Translations under genes and position numbers: made by a program | The notes under the pieces: model-generated | The model's input: the letters and a program-made list of their open reading frames with translations, nothing else | Database searches by the model: none | What the model was told of the DNA's origin: nothing | Source of the DNA: JBBSNV01 sp964458605 | GTDB lineage: Bacteria; Pseudomonadota; Alphaproteobacteria; Reyranellales; JAQSWP01 | Assembly (NCBI GenBank): GCA_964458605.1 | Contig: CAYWLS010000005.1 | Coordinates: forward strand, 1 to 64,000 | Length of the DNA stretch: 64,000 bases | Reading direction: 5' to 3' | In this document: one piece after another, positions 26,410-34,481 of the stretch | Numbering within the stretch: position 1 is the stretch's first letter | How the letters are laid out: the number at the start of each line of letters is the position of its first letter

Positions 26410-27393
26410 ATGGCGCAGATGGGCCTTTCCATACCCATATTGGGGCCAGGACGGCAGATTGCAATCGCCCTGGCTGTGGCCGTGGCCCTGCCCTTCGCGC
26501 TGGCCGACTACATGACCTTCCGCTTCGGCCTGGCGCTGATCTGGTCGATCGCCATTCTCGGCATGGTGGTCCTGTCCGGCGTCAGCGGCCAGGTATCGTT
26601 CGGCCATTCCGCCTTCTACGGCATCGGCGGCTATGCCGCGGCGATCGTCCTCAACGAGACCGGCCTGTCGGTCTATTGGAGCCTGCCGGCGGCGATCCTG
26701 GCCTGCTTCGTCGCCGGCTACGGCTTCGGCAGGGCGGTGACGCGCTTCAATCTGTGGTACCTGGCGCTGGCCACCTACGGGCTGGCGGTGGCATTCCCCC
26801 AGTTGCTGCGCTGGGAGGCGCTGGCGCCCTTCACCGGCGGCGTCGAGGGCTTCTATCTCGACCTGCAGGGCGCGCCGGCCTGGAGCGGATTGCGCCCCGA
26901 CCAGTGGTGGTATCTGGTGGCGCTGGCCTGCCTGGCTTGCGGCATGTGGCTGGCGCGCAACCTGATCGACAGCCGCACCGGCCGGGCGCTGAAAGCCGCG
27001 CGCGACAACGAGCTGTCGGCCGCCGCGCAGGGCATCGACGTGCCGCATTATCGCGCGCTGGCCTTCGGCATCAGCGCCAGCTATGCCGGCCTGGCCGGCT
27101 GCCTGGCGGCGATCCAGCTCAACTTCGTGGCGCCGGGCACCTATACTTTCTTCCTGTCGATGCAGTTCCTGATCGGGCTGGTGGTGGGCGGCATGTTCGC
27201 CGTGCCGGGCGCGGTGTTCGGCGGATTGTTCCTGCAATTCTTTCCCGACCTGACGGCCGATATCGGCAAGCGCCTGTCGATGCCGTTGTTCGGCGTATTG
27301 TTGGTGCTGGCGATCGTGGCGATGCCGACCGGCATCGCCGGCGCGATCGGCCGGCTGGAGCGGATCACAGGGAGACGGCGATGGAAGGGTTGA
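26410..27393 (+). CDS. branched-chain amino-acid ABC transporter permease (LivM type), orphan
   Basis: A 327-residue integral membrane permease. It shows the LivM signature GVSGQVSFGHSAFYGIGGY, the cytoplasmic EAA-like segment SRTGRALKAARDNELSAAA and the GGMFAVPGAVFGG repeat near the end. About nine hydrophobic helices are predicted. The start at 26410 or the ATG at 26419 is equally possible; neither has a strong ribosome site. No LivH, LivG, LivF or binding protein lies in the window. The SDR gene at 27381 overlaps its end by 13 bp, so it is in the same operon. Confidence 0.85.
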   Translation: MAQMGLSIPILGPGRQIAIALAVAVALPFALADYMTFRFGLALIWSIAILGMVVLSGVSGQVSFGHSAFYGIGGYAAAIVLNETGLSVYWSLPAAILACFVAGYGFGRAVTRFNLWYLALATYGLAVAFPQLLRWEALAPFTGGVEGFYLDLQGAPAWSGLRPDQWWYLVALACLACGMWLARNLIDSRTGRALKAARDNELSAAAQGIDVPHYRALAFGISASYAGLAGCLAAIQLNFVAPGTYTFFLSMQFLIGLVVGGMFAVPGAVFGGLFLQFFPDLTADIGKRLSMPLFGVLLVLAIVAMPTGIAGAIGRLERITGRRRWKG

Positions 27394-28136
27394 ACGGCAG
27401 GACGGCGCTGATCACCGGCGGCGGACGGGGCATCGGCGCGGCGACCGCGCGCAAGCTGGCGCAGCACGGCGCCAGGGTGGCGCTGGCGGCGCGCAGCAGC
27501 GCGGAGATCGACGCCGTGGCGCGGGAGATCGGCGCCGACCGCGCCATTGCCATCGCCTGCGACGTGGCCGACTGGGGCGCCGTGCAGGCGCTGGTCGGCG
27601 AGAGCGAAAAGCGCCTGGGGCCGATCGACATCCTGATCAACAACGCCGGCGTGATCGACCCGATCGGCAAGCTGGCCGACAGCGATCCGGCCGCCTGGGC
27701 GCGCAACATCGAGATCAACCTGACCGGCGCCTATTACGTGGTCCGCGCCGTGCTGCCCGGCATGCTGGCGCGCCGGCGCGGCACCATCGTCGACGTCTCC
27801 TCCGGCGCGGCGCATCGGCCGCTCGAGGGCTGGAGCGCCTATTGCGCCGCCAAGGCGGGGCTGAAGATGCTGACCGAGGCGCTGAGCCTGGAGACCCAGG
27901 GCACCGGCCTGCGCATCTTCGGCCTGTCGCCCGGCACCATCGACACGGAGATGCAGGTCAAGATCCGCGCCTCCGGCATCAACCCGGTCAGCAGGATCCC
28001 GCGCGCCGACCTGACGCCGGCCGACCATCCGGCGCTGGCCGCGCTCTATCTGTGCAGCGAGGCGGCGGCCGATTTGAGCGGCAGCGAGGTGTCGCTGCGC
28101 GACCCGGCGTTCCGTCAGCGGATCGGATTGGGGTGA
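27381..28136 (+). CDS. short-chain dehydrogenase/reductase
   Basis: A 251-residue SDR. The cofactor motif GGGRGIG is at residues 13-19, NNAG is at about 90-93, and the catalytic triad is Ser in VDVSSGAAH with Y-x3-K in YCAAKAGLK. NADP preference is suggested by the basic residue after the glycine loop. The start is set by GGAGACGGCG directly before the ATG. It overlaps the LivM permease by 13 bp, implying a shared transcript and possibly conversion of a transported compound. Substrate is unknown. Confidence 0.9.
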   Translation: MEGLNGRTALITGGGRGIGAATARKLAQHGARVALAARSSAEIDAVAREIGADRAIAIACDVADWGAVQALVGESEKRLGPIDILINNAGVIDPIGKLADSDPAAWARNIEINLTGAYYVVRAVLPGMLARRRGTIVDVSSGAAHRPLEGWSAYCAAKAGLKMLTEALSLETQGTGLRIFGLSPGTIDTEMQVKIRASGINPVSRIPRADLTPADHPALAALYLCSEAAADLSGSEVSLRDPAFRQRIGLG

Positions 28137-28370
28137 GGCCTTGCCGCGACGACGAAAAACCGTCGCCCCGGCCGCACCGCAAGCTTTTCACGGCAATCCC
28201 CTCGTACAGAGCCCATGTCGATGCCGCCATTGCCCCGTTCCCGTGATGAAGAATGGGCCCCCGCACGCGTTCGCATAGCAATGCGGATTCGGCCGGGTGA
28301 CGGGCTTTGGGTAACGCCTGGTTGAGATCGTGGCGCCGACCGACACCGTCAGCCGCGCGCAGTGAAGCGC

Positions 28371-28727
28371 TCACCTGCTGCGGCCGTCATAGGGCCTGGT
28401 CTTGAGCGTGGCGACGTCGATGCCGTCGAGGCAGCGCACATTGATCGCCACCATGGGCTTGCCGTCGGGCGTCTTGCCGTTGGCATAGGACTGCGTGCCG
28501 CAGGTGGCGCAGAACAGGTGCTGGATGACGTGCCTGTTGAAGCGGTACTCGGTCTGCGCGCTCTCGCCCGACAGCAGCTTGAACTTGTCGGGCGTGGTGA
28601 AACCCAGCAGCAGGCCGAGCCTGGAGCAATGCGAGCAGTTGCATTCCAGCGGCTGGCTGGCATCGAGCGTGACCTCGTAGCGCACCTTGCCGCAATGGCA
28701 ACCGCCCGAATAGCGCTGCTCCGCCAT
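28371..28727 (-). CDS. GFA-family (glutathione-dependent formaldehyde-activating fold) protein
   Basis: A 118-residue zinc-fold protein. The cysteine pattern is C10-x-C12, C29-x-C31-x2-C34, and C73-x2-C76 (CATCGTQSY), as in the GFA/CENP-V family. The start at 28727 (MAEQRYSGGCHCGK) is the family N-terminus. It is preceded, 14 bp away on the same strand, by the cyclase gene. Many GFA-family members are of unknown activity despite the name, so formaldehyde is not assumed as the substrate. Confidence 0.88.
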   Translation of the reverse strand: MAEQRYSGGCHCGKVRYEVTLDASQPLECNCSHCSRLGLLLGFTTPDKFKLLSGESAQTEYRFNRHVIQHLFCATCGTQSYANGKTPDGKPMVAINVRCLDGIDVATLKTRPYDGRSR

Positions 28728-28741
28728 GCGCCGTTCCCGTC

Positions 28742-29926
28742 CTAGGACAGCGAATCGTGTTCGCTGTCGGTCAGCACGAACTTGATCTCGCCCATCACGA
28801 TCTGCGCGCCATGGCGCAGCGGACGCGGCTGATTGACGGGCAGACGCATGCCGTCGACGATGGTTCCGTTGGTCGAGGCCAGATCCTCGATCGCCAGCCG
28901 GCCCTCGACGATCACCAGCCGCGCGTGGCGGCGCGACAGACTGCCATGGGCCACCACGATATGGCACTGCTCGGTGTGGCGGCCCAGCACCAGCCCGTCC
29001 GGCGCGGCCTTCAGATCCGTCTCGTGCACCACGATCTCGAAGGTCACGCCGTCGCGATCGCGGCCGTTGAAGGTCCAGCTGTTCTCGATGCGGCGGCGGA
29101 TGGTGGTGCGGGTGCGCGTCACCGTGCGCGGCGCGGCCGGCGGCGGCACGCCGGGCCGGGTCGGCCGTTCCACCGTGCCGCCGGTGGAAACGATGCCGTC
29201 GTCGGTGGCCGGCGATGGCGATGGCGCCGCCGGCGATCGCGCTGCCGGCGACGAAGATGGCGCGCCTGCCTGCGGCGGCGCGCTGATCGGCGCCTGGACC
29301 GGTGGCGGCAGGGTCTCGACGGTGGTGACCGGCGTGGTCGCGCTGCTCGACCTGATCGGCGGCGTCTCTTCCGTCACCGGCAGGTCGGCGCCGTCCAGGG
29401 TGACGCGATAGATGCGCACCGGCCGGGCGATGTTCTTGACCTTGTGCTCGCCGCCGTCGACGAAGGCGTTGGGCACGCGGCCCTCGACCTCGTCGTGGAC
29501 CTTGGACGACACCACGATGCCGCCGGGATCGGCCATGGCCTGCAGGCGGGCGGCCATGTTGACGCCGTCGCCGAAAATGTCGTTGTCCTCGTCGACGATC
29601 ACCTCGCCCAGATTGACGCCGATGCGCAGCAGCATCTTGCGATTGTCGGGCTCGTGGGCGTTGCGGTCGGCCATGCCCTTCTGCAGGGCGACGGCGCACT
29701 TGACCGCCGACACCGCGCTGCCGAACTCCAGCAGCAGCGCATCGCCGGCGGTGCCGACCAGCCGGCCGTGATGCTCGGCGATCACGGGATCCCACAGCTC
29801 GCGGCGCAGCGTTTTCAGCCGCCGCAAGGTGATGGTCTCGTTGCCTTCCATCAGCCGGCTGTAACCGACCACGTCGGCGTGGATTATGGCGGCAAGCTTG
29901 CGTTGCATCGGAACGGAAAGGGTCAA
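28742..29926 (-). CDS. class III nucleotide cyclase with C-terminal FHA domain
   Basis: A 394-residue cytoplasmic signalling protein. The cyclase domain spans about residues 8-170: metal Asp D18 in HADVVGYSRLM and D62 in GTAGDALLLEF; transition-state N124 and R128 in DGVNMAARLQ. Position 58, which is a Lys in KTTGD-type adenylate cyclases, is Gly here, so base specificity or activity may be altered. A proline/alanine-rich linker (about 185-270) follows. An FHA phosphothreonine-binding domain closes the protein (LGRHTEQCH, SLSRRHARL, STNGT), indicating input or output through phosphorylation. The start is either here or at an internal ATG at 29908. Confidence 0.88.
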   Translation of the reverse strand: MTLSVPMQRKLAAIIHADVVGYSRLMEGNETITLRRLKTLRRELWDPVIAEHHGRLVGTAGDALLLEFGSAVSAVKCAVALQKGMADRNAHEPDNRKMLLRIGVNLGEVIVDEDNDIFGDGVNMAARLQAMADPGGIVVSSKVHDEVEGRVPNAFVDGGEHKVKNIARPVRIYRVTLDGADLPVTEETPPIRSSSATTPVTTVETLPPPVQAPISAPPQAGAPSSSPAARSPAAPSPSPATDDGIVSTGGTVERPTRPGVPPPAAPRTVTRTRTTIRRRIENSWTFNGRDRDGVTFEIVVHETDLKAAPDGLVLGRHTEQCHIVVAHGSLSRRHARLVIVEGRLAIEDLASTNGTIVDGMRLPVNQPRPLRHGAQIVMGEIKFVLTDSEHDSLS

Positions 29927-30071
29927 ATCGGGCGCCAGGGATTATTAGCGCAGCGCCGGCTGGGCGGCAACGGCAGCGCGGTATGGCAGGGTGCGCCAGT
30001 CTGCGGCGCCTTTGCCGGGAATGCCTGACATGACCCTGCAACGCCCGGCCGGCGCGCCGGTTGCATGAAGC

Positions 30072-31040
30072 TCACAGCGGCATGACCAGATCGACGTGGC
30101 GTCCCTGCACCTGCCGGTCGGTCTCCGGGAACAGCTCGCCGATGGCGAAAGCGCCCGGCCCGGCGGTCTCCATCAGCACGTAGCGCCGCCCCTGCCAGGA
30201 GAGGGTGCGCTCGTCGCCGCCGGCCGGCAGGTCGATGCCGACGATGGCATGGCGCGGCAGGATGACGATGATCAGCCGGCGCCCGGGCAGCAGGCTGTGC
30301 AGCACCGCGCCCAGCGCCACCGCCTTGCTGTCGCAATCGCCGCGATTGAGTTCGAGCAGCACCGGCGGGGCAACGAAATCGATGCCGTTGGTGACGTCGC
30401 GGTCGGTCAGCGGGTCGTAGGGCATGGTCTGAAAGAACGCCAGCGCCAGCGCCAGCTTCGCCCGCTCCTCCTCGCCGGCCAGGGCGGCGAGCGCGCGCGC
30501 CAGCGGCCGCAGCGGTTCGGTGTAGTGTTCGGCCAGGCGGGTGTAGTCGAGATAGACCGTGCGGTCGATCTGGCGCATGTAGCGCTGGCCCAGGAAATCC
30601 TGCGAAGCGCTGCGGTAGAGATCGTCCAGCCTGTCGCGCACCTGGCCGAGCCGCTTCTCGTCCTTGCCGCGCAGGCGGATGTCCACGGCGTTGCCGTTGC
30701 GGCGGAAATCGGCCTCGATGTCGGGCGCCTCGCGCCGCAGATAGGCGCGCAACGTGGCCTCGACCGAGGACGCCATCTCGGCGTTGCTGTAGGGCCGGAT
30801 CAGCGCCCGCGCCTCGTCGATCGCCGAACGGGCGATACGGAAGCCGATGCGCCGCTCCTGGCCGCGCAGATCGGCGATGCGGTAGTCGAACACGATATCC
30901 TCGCCCGCGCCCCATTTGCCGAACGAGATCTGCCGCGCCAGCTGGCGGGCCTGGGCCGCGCCGGCCAGGCCCAGCGCTGCGACCAGCAGGGCCATCAGCA
31001 GGATCGCCGGCAGGGCCCGCGCCAGCCGCCGGCCCATCAT
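30072..31040 (-). CDS. transglutaminase-like protein, membrane anchored or secreted
   Basis: A 322-residue protein with an N-terminal hydrophobic signal (ALPAILLMALLVAALGLAGAAQA). A long helical region follows, then a C-terminal transglutaminase-like core. A catalytic triad can be seen: Cys in LNRGDCDSKAVAL, His in ILPRHAIVGIDLP and an acidic residue in RYVLMETAGPG. These folds act as proteases, amidases or peptide-bond modifiers; the actual substrate is unknown. Its ATGATG start overlaps the stop of the enoyl-CoA hydratase at 31037, so the two are translated in tandem despite unrelated functions. Confidence 0.82.
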   Translation of the reverse strand: MMGRRLARALPAILLMALLVAALGLAGAAQARQLARQISFGKWGAGEDIVFDYRIADLRGQERRIGFRIARSAIDEARALIRPYSNAEMASSVEATLRAYLRREAPDIEADFRRNGNAVDIRLRGKDEKRLGQVRDRLDDLYRSASQDFLGQRYMRQIDRTVYLDYTRLAEHYTEPLRPLARALAALAGEEERAKLALALAFFQTMPYDPLTDRDVTNGIDFVAPPVLLELNRGDCDSKAVALGAVLHSLLPGRRLIIVILPRHAIVGIDLPAGGDERTLSWQGRRYVLMETAGPGAFAIGELFPETDRQVQGRHVDLVMPL

Positions 31041-31798
31041 CGCCCCTGGAACACCGGCTTGCGCTTTTCGCGATGCGCCGCCAGCCCCTCGCGCAGATCG
31101 GCCGAAGCATAGGTCTGGGCGATGGCGGCGCGCGTGGCGGCGGCGTCGAGATTGCCGCGCGCGATCTGGTTGATGGCCCGCTTCATGCCGCGCAAGGACA
31201 GCGGCGCCATGCCGGTCAGGGTTTCGACCAGCGAAGCGCAGCGCGGCCGCAATTCGGCGGGCTCGATCAGCCAGTCGAGATAGCCCACGCGCATCAGCTC
31301 CCTTGCGTCGAACTCCTCGGCCAGCAGGAACATGCGCTTGGCCACACCCGGCCCCAGCCGCTCGACAAACCGCCGCAGGCCGTTGGGATAGTAGTGCAGG
31401 CCCAGCCGCGCCGGCGGCACGAACAGGCGCATGCCGGTGACGCCCAGCCGCAGGTCGCAGGCCAGCGCCAGGTCGCTGGCGCCGCCGAACACGCCGCCAT
31501 TGAGCGCCGCCACCACCGGCATGGGCATGGCCTCGACCCGATCGACCAGCGCCTCGAAGCCCGGACCGCTCGCCTCGCTGGCCGAATCGATCGAGCCGAT
31601 ATCGAAGCCGGCGCAGAAGGTTCGGTCGCCGGCGCCGGTGATGACCAGCGCCCGCACATCGTCCATCGCTTCGACCCGCTCGAGGCAGTCCATCAGGCGC
31701 TGCAGCTCGGCCGGACCCAGCCGGTTGTGCTTGGCGGGGATGTTCAGGGTGATGGTGGCGCTCTGCCCGTCGCGGGCCAGCAGGATGGTGTCGGACAT
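31037..31798 (-). CDS. enoyl-CoA hydratase/isomerase family protein
   Basis: A 253-residue crotonase-fold enzyme acting on acyl-CoA thioesters. The oxyanion-hole segment FCAGFDIGSID and the second AALNGGVFGGASDLALACD are characteristic. The region normally carrying the catalytic Glu pair contains PPARLGLHYYPNG, so hydratase activity is not certain. It is divergent from the acyl-CoA dehydrogenase at 31892 (93 bp between), and the pair probably serve the same beta-oxidation-like route. Confidence 0.87.
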   Translation of the reverse strand: MSDTILLARDGQSATITLNIPAKHNRLGPAELQRLMDCLERVEAMDDVRALVITGAGDRTFCAGFDIGSIDSASEASGPGFEALVDRVEAMPMPVVAALNGGVFGGASDLALACDLRLGVTGMRLFVPPARLGLHYYPNGLRRFVERLGPGVAKRMFLLAEEFDARELMRVGYLDWLIEPAELRPRCASLVETLTGMAPLSLRGMKRAINQIARGNLDAAATRAAIAQTYASADLREGLAAHREKRKPVFQGR

Positions 31799-31891
31799 AT
31801 GGTCTTGGTCTATCGCCGTTGCCTCGATGGGTGCTTGCCGCCATCATATCGGCCAGTGCCGTAGGACAGAAGACGTTTGCCGGGAGGAAAG

Positions 31892-33709
31892 ATGAGCGAG
31901 TTCAGGCCGCCGGTCGAGGATATGCGCTTCGTGATGCGCCAGATCGCCGGATTGCATGGCATCGCCGCCCTGCCCGGCTACGAGGAGACCAGCGACGACG
32001 TGGTCGATGCCGCGCTCGAGGAAGCCGCCAAGCTGGCCGGCGGCGTGATCGCGCCGCTCAATGCCGCCGGCGACAGGCAGGGCGTCAAGCTGGAGAACGG
32101 CGTGGTGCGCACCGCCGCCGGCTTCGCCGATGCCTATAAGCAACTGTCCGAGGGCGGCTGGACCGCCCTGCCCTTCGATCCCGAATTCGGCGGCCAGGGC
32201 ATGCCATGGCTGGTCGCCAACGCGGTGCAGGAGATGTGGCAGGGCGCCAATATCAGCTTCGGCCTGGTGCTGCTGCTGACCCAGGGCGCGATCGACGCCA
32301 TCCACCATCACGGCAGCGAGGCGCAGAAGCGGACCTACCTGCCCAAGATGATCGCCGGCACCTGGTCGGGCACCATGAACCTAACCGAGCCGCAGGCCGG
32401 CTCCGACCTGGCGGCGCTGCGCAGCCGCGCCGTGAAGGACGGCGACCACTACAGGATCACCGGCCAGAAGATCTTCATCACCTATGGCGAGCACGACATG
32501 GTGGAGAACATCGTCCACCTGGTGCTGGCCCGCACCCCGGACGCGCCGGCCGGGGTCAAGGGCATCTCGCTGTTCATCGTGCCCAAATTCCTGGTCAACG
32601 AAGATGGCTCGCTGGGCAAGCGCAACGATCTGCGCTGCGTGTCGCTGGAGCACAAGCTGGGCATCCACGCCTCGCCCACCGCGGTGATGGCCTATGGCGA
32701 CGATGCCGACAAGGGCGGCGGCGCGATCGGCTATCTGGTGGGCGAGGAAGGCCGCGGCCTGGAATACATGTTCACCATGATGAACAACGCCCGGCTGGCG
32801 GTCGGCATCCAGGGCCTGGGCGTGGCCGAGCACGCCTACCAGCAGGCGCTGGCCTATGCCAAGACCCGCGTGCAGAGCCGACCCGACGTCAAGACCAACG
32901 GCGTGGCGCCGACCGGCCCGGCCACCATCATCCACCACCCCGATGTGCGGCGCATGCTGATGACCATGAAGGCACAGATCGAGGCGATGCGGGCCATGGC
33001 CTATGTCACCGCCGGCGCGATCGACCACGCGGCGAAGAACCCCGACGCTGCAGCCCAGGCCGAGCAGCAGGCGCTGGTCGAGCTGTTGATCCCGATCGTC
33101 AAGAGCTGGTGCACCGATCTGGGCGTGGAGATCGCCTCGCTGGGCGTGCAGGTGCATGGCGGCATGGGCTTCATCGAGGAGACCGGCGCCGCGCAGCATT
33201 ATCGCGACGCGCGCATCCTGCCGATCTACGAAGGCACCAACGGCATCCAGGCGCGCGACCTGGTCAGCCGCAAGGTGGCGAGGAACGGCGGCGAGACGGT
33301 GGCGGCGCTGGTGGCCGAGATGCGCGCGCTCGACGCCGAGCTGGCCAAGACCCCCGGCGACGACATGGCGGCGATCCGCCAGGCGGTGCAGGACGGCGCG
33401 GCGGCGCTGGAACAGGCCACGCGCTTCGTGGTCGAGCAGTACGGCCCGGCGCTGGGCGACGTGCTGAGCGGCGCCAGCCTCTATCTCAAGCTGGCGGCCC
33501 ACACCATCGGCAACTTCCTGCTGGCCAAGGGCGCCCTGGCCGCCGCCAAAGCGCTGATGGCGCGGGAGGGCGATCCGGCCTTCCTCGAGGCCAAGCTGAT
33601 CACCGCCCGCTTCTTCGCCGAGACCCTGCTGCCGCAGGGCACCGCCCTGCTCGGGCCGCTCAAGGCCGCCGGCCGCACGACGATGGCGCTGGCCGAGGAG
33701 CAGTTTTGA
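31892..33709 (+). CDS. acyl-CoA dehydrogenase, long DmdC-type
   Basis: A 605-residue FAD enzyme, larger than standard acyl-CoA dehydrogenases. It has an extra N-terminal domain (PPVEDMRFVMRQIAGLHGI) and an extra C-terminal helical domain. The central MNLTEPQAGSDLAALRS and IFITYGEHDM blocks give FAD binding, and the catalytic Glu is in PIYEGTNGIQARDL. This architecture is shared with DmdC-type 3-methylmercaptopropionyl-CoA dehydrogenases and unrelated fatty-acyl enzymes. The ATG has a GGGAGGAAAG site immediately upstream. Confidence 0.9.
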   Translation: MSEFRPPVEDMRFVMRQIAGLHGIAALPGYEETSDDVVDAALEEAAKLAGGVIAPLNAAGDRQGVKLENGVVRTAAGFADAYKQLSEGGWTALPFDPEFGGQGMPWLVANAVQEMWQGANISFGLVLLLTQGAIDAIHHHGSEAQKRTYLPKMIAGTWSGTMNLTEPQAGSDLAALRSRAVKDGDHYRITGQKIFITYGEHDMVENIVHLVLARTPDAPAGVKGISLFIVPKFLVNEDGSLGKRNDLRCVSLEHKLGIHASPTAVMAYGDDADKGGGAIGYLVGEEGRGLEYMFTMMNNARLAVGIQGLGVAEHAYQQALAYAKTRVQSRPDVKTNGVAPTGPATIIHHPDVRRMLMTMKAQIEAMRAMAYVTAGAIDHAAKNPDAAAQAEQQALVELLIPIVKSWCTDLGVEIASLGVQVHGGMGFIEETGAAQHYRDARILPIYEGTNGIQARDLVSRKVARNGGETVAALVAEMRALDAELAKTPGDDMAAIRQAVQDGAAALEQATRFVVEQYGPALGDVLSGASLYLKLAAHTIGNFLLAKGALAAAKALMAREGDPAFLEAKLITARFFAETLLPQGTALLGPLKAAGRTTMALAEEQF

Positions 33710-33731
33710 GCGGTCACGCGCGCCCGCATAC

Positions 33732-33760
33732 TTGACAAGTATAACACTAGGTGTTATATG
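33732..33760 (+). promoter_or_regulatory. sigma-70-like promoter of the toxin-antitoxin locus
   Basis: A perfect TTGACA -35 (33732-33737), 17-bp spacer and TATATG -10 (33755-33760) lie just after the stop of the acyl-CoA dehydrogenase and 16 bp before the toxin ATG at 33776. The AT-rich stretch contrasts sharply with the GC-rich surroundings. Confidence 0.8.
33740..33758. promoter_or_regulatory. palindromic operator overlapping the toxin-antitoxin promoter
   Basis: A perfect inverted repeat with 8-bp arms and a TAG spacer (TATAACAC at 33740-33747, GTGTTATA at 33751-33758). It fills the promoter spacer and overlaps the -10 box. This is the expected place for an XRE-type antitoxin to autorepress. 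Confidence 0.75.
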
Positions 33761-33775
33761 TTATCCAATGCAGGC

Positions 33776-34139
33776 ATGCGGGTTTTCAAGGCGGCGCGGT
33801 TCGCCAAAGACTCCAGGAAATCCCTTATAAAATTATAAAAGATGCCGGTGCCAGGCGATCGACGAAGTCGTAAAAGGCCAGTGCGCCGATCTGGGCGGAG
33901 GCGTTTTCAAGAAACGCCTTAACAAGAACATGTACCGCAGCATCGTTCTCGCCAAGGGCGGCAGGTTCTGGATTTATCAATATCTGTTCGCGAAGAAGGA
34001 TCGCGACAATATCGACGACGATGAATTGGTGGCCTTCCGAAAGCTGGCCAAGGCATACGAGGCGCTTACGGAAGCGCAGGCGGGGCGGTTGCTGAAAGAT
34101 CGTGATTTGGTGGAGATTTGCCATGGCAAAAAAGCCTAA
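33776..34139 (+). pseudogene. frameshifted RelE/HigB-type toxin
   Basis: The reading frame starts normally at 33776 (MRVFKAARFAKDSRKSLI) but hits a stop at 33836-33838. Homologous sequence resumes in another frame with CQAIDEVVKGQCADLGGGVF and continues to 34139 (ending EICHGKKA), covering the rest of a 120-residue RelE/HigB mRNA-interferase-like toxin. At the break there is an 8-bp tandem duplication (TTATAAAA twice, 33825-33840); one further base is also missing nearby. An ATG at 33930 could still give a truncated 69-residue product. Inactive toxin is the simplest reading. Confidence 0.8.
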
Positions 34140-34446
34140 GTTCAAGAGCGACGCCTTTGCCGCCATTCATGAATCGGCGTCGGCTTTCCACAAAGTCAGC
34201 GCCATCGATAAGGCGACCATGCGCGATTTCGACGTCAGTTGCATCGCCGTGCCGGCCAGGATCACGCCGAAGCAGATCAAGAAGCTGCGCCAGAGCAGTG
34301 GTGTCAGCCAGCCGGTGTTCGCGCTTTATCTGAACACCAGCGAGAGCACCGTCAAGCAATGGGAGACCGGCGCCAAGAAGCCGAGCGGCGCGGCTCTGAA
34401 GTTGCTGTCGATCGTGCAGAAGCACGGCTTGGAAGTGTTGAGCTAG
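34123..34446 (+). CDS. XRE/HigA-type antitoxin
   Basis: A 107-residue DNA-binding protein. A helix-turn-helix (IKKLRQSSGVSQPVF, then LNTSESTVKQWETG) is typical of NadS/HigA-like antitoxins paired with RelE-family toxins. The ATG at 34123 overlaps the last codons of the toxin, as in two-gene TA operons of toxin-first order. Unlike the toxin, it is uninterrupted. It probably represses the promoter at 33732 via the palindrome at 33740. Confidence 0.88.
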   Translation: MAKKPKFKSDAFAAIHESASAFHKVSAIDKATMRDFDVSCIAVPARITPKQIKKLRQSSGVSQPVFALYLNTSESTVKQWETGAKKPSGAALKLLSIVQKHGLEVLS

Positions 34447-34481
34447 GCGCGATGCCGGCCTCGATAAGGCTGGCGCTCCGG

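Noticed and set aside
28137..28370. Small RNA or gene in the gap between the SDR and GFA genes
   Set aside because: Only a short GCGACG/CGTCGC hairpin was seen; no promoter, terminator or convincing open frame.
33930..34139. A separate 69-residue small gene
   Set aside because: It is the C-terminal part of the broken RelE/HigB toxin, not an independent gene.
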